Positions 62,386-64,000 of a stretch of DNA of 64,000 bases are shown in pieces. A model generated the notes under the pieces. It did not search any database. It was not told the origin of the DNA and saw nothing but the letters and a program-made list of their open reading frames with translations. The stretch is from an uncultured Propionivibrio sp. (GTDB lineage Bacteria; Pseudomonadota; Gammaproteobacteria; Burkholderiales; Rhodocyclaceae), in contig CALAIL010000061.1 in assembly GCA_937923255.1 (NCBI GenBank), positions 1 through 64,000 on the forward strand, read 5' to 3'. The position numbers and the translations under genes are program-made. Positions within the stretch are counted from its first letter, which is position 1; every line of letters starts with the position of its first letter.

Positions 62386-63342
62386 TTATTGAATGAACGA
62401 TGTATCGATCAACGCTTTGTAATCGGCCGGTTCCGTTTTCATGACGCCGCTTTCGATGTTTACCTTGGCGGCTTTTTTCATGAAGGGAATGATTTCGTTA
62501 GCAAAAAATTCGCGGTTGGCCGCTTTATCCTGCCACTTGAGGTAGCTGGCCGATTTGGCAAAATCTTCGCCGCTTTGTTTGACTTCTGCGCCCATCACGG
62601 CGTAGGCGTGTTTGGGGTTGGTTTTGATCAGCTCAAGCGCTTCAAAGTAGCTGTCGGTAATCGCCTGGGCAACCTTTGGGTTGGCTTTCAGCCATTTCGG
62701 GTCACAGCCAAAGGTGTCGATAATGATCGGGTAATCGTTGGTGGTGACGAGAATTTTGCCCGCGTTCGGGTTTTGGCGAATGCTGCTCAGGTACGGTTCG
62801 TAGGTGATGGCGGCTTCGTTCTGACCGGCGACGAAGGCTTGTGCGGCGGCTTGCGGCGAGAGGTTGGCGAGTTTGACGTCCTTCAGGCTCAGGCCGTTGC
62901 TTTGCAGCATCCAGGCGAGCATGAAGTGAGGCGTGGTTCCCGCTGCATCGACGGCGATGGTTTTACCCTTGAGATCGGCAAAGCCCTTGATGTTGCCGCG
63001 CACCACCAGTCCATCGGCGCCCGCTGATTTGTCCATCAGGAAGATTTGCGTGATGGGCACGCCGTTCTGCGTCCACATCAGATGTGTCTGCACGGCGGTC
63101 GTGGCGCATTGCAGGTCGCCCGAGGCGAGCGCCAGGTGGCGATCCTTTTGCGGGATCAGCTTGATGGTCACGTCCAGGCCATTTTTCTTGAAGATGCCTT
63201 CCTTGAGCGCCAGAGAAAGCGGCGCGTAGCCTGTCCAGCCGTTCATGCCGATAGTCACTTTTGTCTGCGCCCAAGCGTTGGCGCATGTCAGGCCAGCAAG
63301 GCTGAGGCAGGTGAGCATGCCGATTTTCAGGAATTTTTTCAT
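62386..63342 (-). CDS. ABC transporter substrate-binding protein, nitrate/sulfonate/taurine type
   Basis: A 318-residue periplasmic protein of the SsuA/TauA/NMT1-like fold. Signal peptide MKKFLKIGMLTCLSLAGL with an Ala-rich cleavage region; then VTIGMNGWTGYAPLSLALKEG, a typical start of the mature domain, and DLKGKTIAVDAAGTTPHF. GGGAGA lies seven bases before the start. First gene of the operon. Confidence 0.9.
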   Translation of the reverse strand: MKKFLKIGMLTCLSLAGLTCANAWAQTKVTIGMNGWTGYAPLSLALKEGIFKKNGLDVTIKLIPQKDRHLALASGDLQCATTAVQTHLMWTQNGVPITQIFLMDKSAGADGLVVRGNIKGFADLKGKTIAVDAAGTTPHFMLAWMLQSNGLSLKDVKLANLSPQAAAQAFVAGQNEAAITYEPYLSSIRQNPNAGKILVTTNDYPIIIDTFGCDPKWLKANPKVAQAITDSYFEALELIKTNPKHAYAVMGAEVKQSGEDFAKSASYLKWQDKAANREFFANEIIPFMKKAAKVNIESGVMKTEPADYKALIDTSFIQ

Positions 63343-63511
63343 TGCTGTTCTCCCGTGAAAAAGTAGGGGTAGGTGTTGTATGCAGGAGCCGTGGAAAAGG
63401 CGTCACTATAGCGCCATTTGCGGCTTGCCGGAATCCATTTTCGGATAGCCGCCTCTGGTTTCCGTTTTTTTGGATAAGTGCCCCATTGCTTGTCACCACA
63501 TCGTCGAATGG

Positions 63512-64000
63512 CTATGGAATGCTGAGAATGCGGCCACCACCGCTATGATCATCTGCTGTTTCCGGGCTGGCGATGTCTGAAAGTGCCGCGGTCGGTTTGG
63601 CGCGTCGCCCGCGCTGATACAGCCTCAGCTTTTCGTGATCGCGGCGATCGCTCGGGCGATGCCCTTCCCAGATCATCCGCCAGCCAGCCGCAGTAATGAA
63701 ATCCGGATCGCGTGGCTGGCCCCGCAGCAGCAGCAGATCGCAGCGGCGGCCGTTCTTGCTTTCCAGCGCCTGCGTTTGGATGCCATCAAAATAGTCGAGG
63801 GAGGCGAGCAGGGCAGGCGGCAGGTTGGCGTTGGCGATGCAGTGGAATTGGTGGGCGGAACGCACGGTGGGCAATACGCGCGCCAGCGAGGCGGACACCG
63901 GACGGTAAGACTTACCGTAGTCAATCCAGGGCATCCAAAGCACGGCAACCAGAATCCAGAACAGCGTTAGCCCGGACATCCAGTGCATGATGCCGCGCAC
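63512..64000 (-). CDS. 3' part of a membrane protein, possibly a GT39-type glycosyltransferase
   Basis: The frame stays open to the window edge, so only the last ~162 codons are seen. They begin with a hydrophobic helix (MSGLTLFWILVAVLWMPWI) and a soluble tail with DYGKSYRPVSASLARVLP, HQFHCIANANLP and LLLLRGQPRDPDF. This resembles, from memory, the C-terminus of ArnT/PMT-like glycosyltransferases of betaproteobacteria. Function is not certain. Confidence 0.5.
   Translation of the reverse strand: MRGIMHWMSGLTLFWILVAVLWMPWIDYGKSYRPVSASLARVLPTVRSAHQFHCIANANLPPALLASLDYFDGIQTQALESKNGRRCDLLLLRGQPRDPDFITAAGWRMIWEGHRPSDRRDHEKLRLYQRGRRAKPTAALSDIASPETADDHSGGGRILSIP

Overview
The window reads as a chromosome segment of a betaproteobacterium. 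A complete division and cell-wall (dcw) cluster is followed by lpxC, dciA, an M23 peptidase gene, secA and argJ. The other gene sets (gmhA/dolP, yraN|rsmI, ribF-ileS-lspA-ispH, a Bug-type binding protein, HD-GYP and EAL proteins) fit Rhodocyclales or Burkholderiales. I cannot name a genus. Most genes are GC-rich; a short stretch near 20.1-21.4 kb is strikingly AT-rich and foreign-looking.

Layout. 0.36-1.35 kb: aldo/keto reductase. 1.56-3.35 kb (minus): rfaE2, dolP and gmhA, for heptose supply and envelope upkeep. 3.5-5.9 kb: large MscS-type channel. 6.1-8.35 kb: amino-acid ABC importer. 8.9-10.2 kb: divergent yraN and rsmI. 10.3 kb: pyrC. 11.5-16.4 kb: MacA-MacB-TolC-like efflux operon. 16.7-17.1 kb: RNase P RNA, then a Bug-type binding protein. 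18.2-22.5 kb: an accessory island. 22.6-39.6 kb: mraZ-rsmH-ftsL-ftsI-murE-murF-mraY-murD-ftsW-murG-murC-ddlB-ftsQ-ftsA-ftsZ, mostly overlapping or tightly packed. 39.8-46.8 kb: lpxC, a small membrane protein, dciA (minus), M23 peptidase, secA, argJ. 47.1-52.4 kb (minus): ribF-ileS-lspA-ispH. 52.4-55.2 kb (minus): an EAL and an HD-GYP protein, both linked to cyclic-di-GMP. 55.5 kb: NhaC-type antiporter. 57.1-59.8 kb (minus): ProQ-like, rsgA, M48 peptidase. 59.85 kb: orn. 60.7-63.3 kb (minus): taurine/sulfonate/nitrate-type ABC importer. 63.5 kb to the end: 3' part of a membrane protein, possibly a GT39-type glycosyltransferase.

The island at 18.2-22.5 kb is the most interesting part. About 2.6 kb (roughly 19,249-21,822) carries marks of Neisseriaceae DNA: perfect 12-base DNA uptake sequences of three dialects, a 3' fragment of a FAS-I-like gene, and a truncated uvrA with an in-frame stop. 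Between the two gene fragments lie two AT-rich genes coding 299 and 141 residues. Their sizes, order, four-helix membrane partner and some local sequence patterns resemble the lambda RexA/RexB phage-exclusion pair. I propose a divergent RexAB-like defence module. The segment is bracketed by two inverted copies of an 83-bp composite repeat (70 of 83 positions identical) embedded in arrays of a palindromic intergenic repeat.

That palindromic repeat (core like CCCTTATAAATAGGG or CCCGCGTAAATAGGG, unit spacing roughly 40 bp) occurs as clusters in six intergenic regions and, as far as I see, never inside a gene. A separate ~130-bp repeat lies at the left edge and, inverted, at 18,920-19,048. All statements come from reading the sequence; no database search was run.
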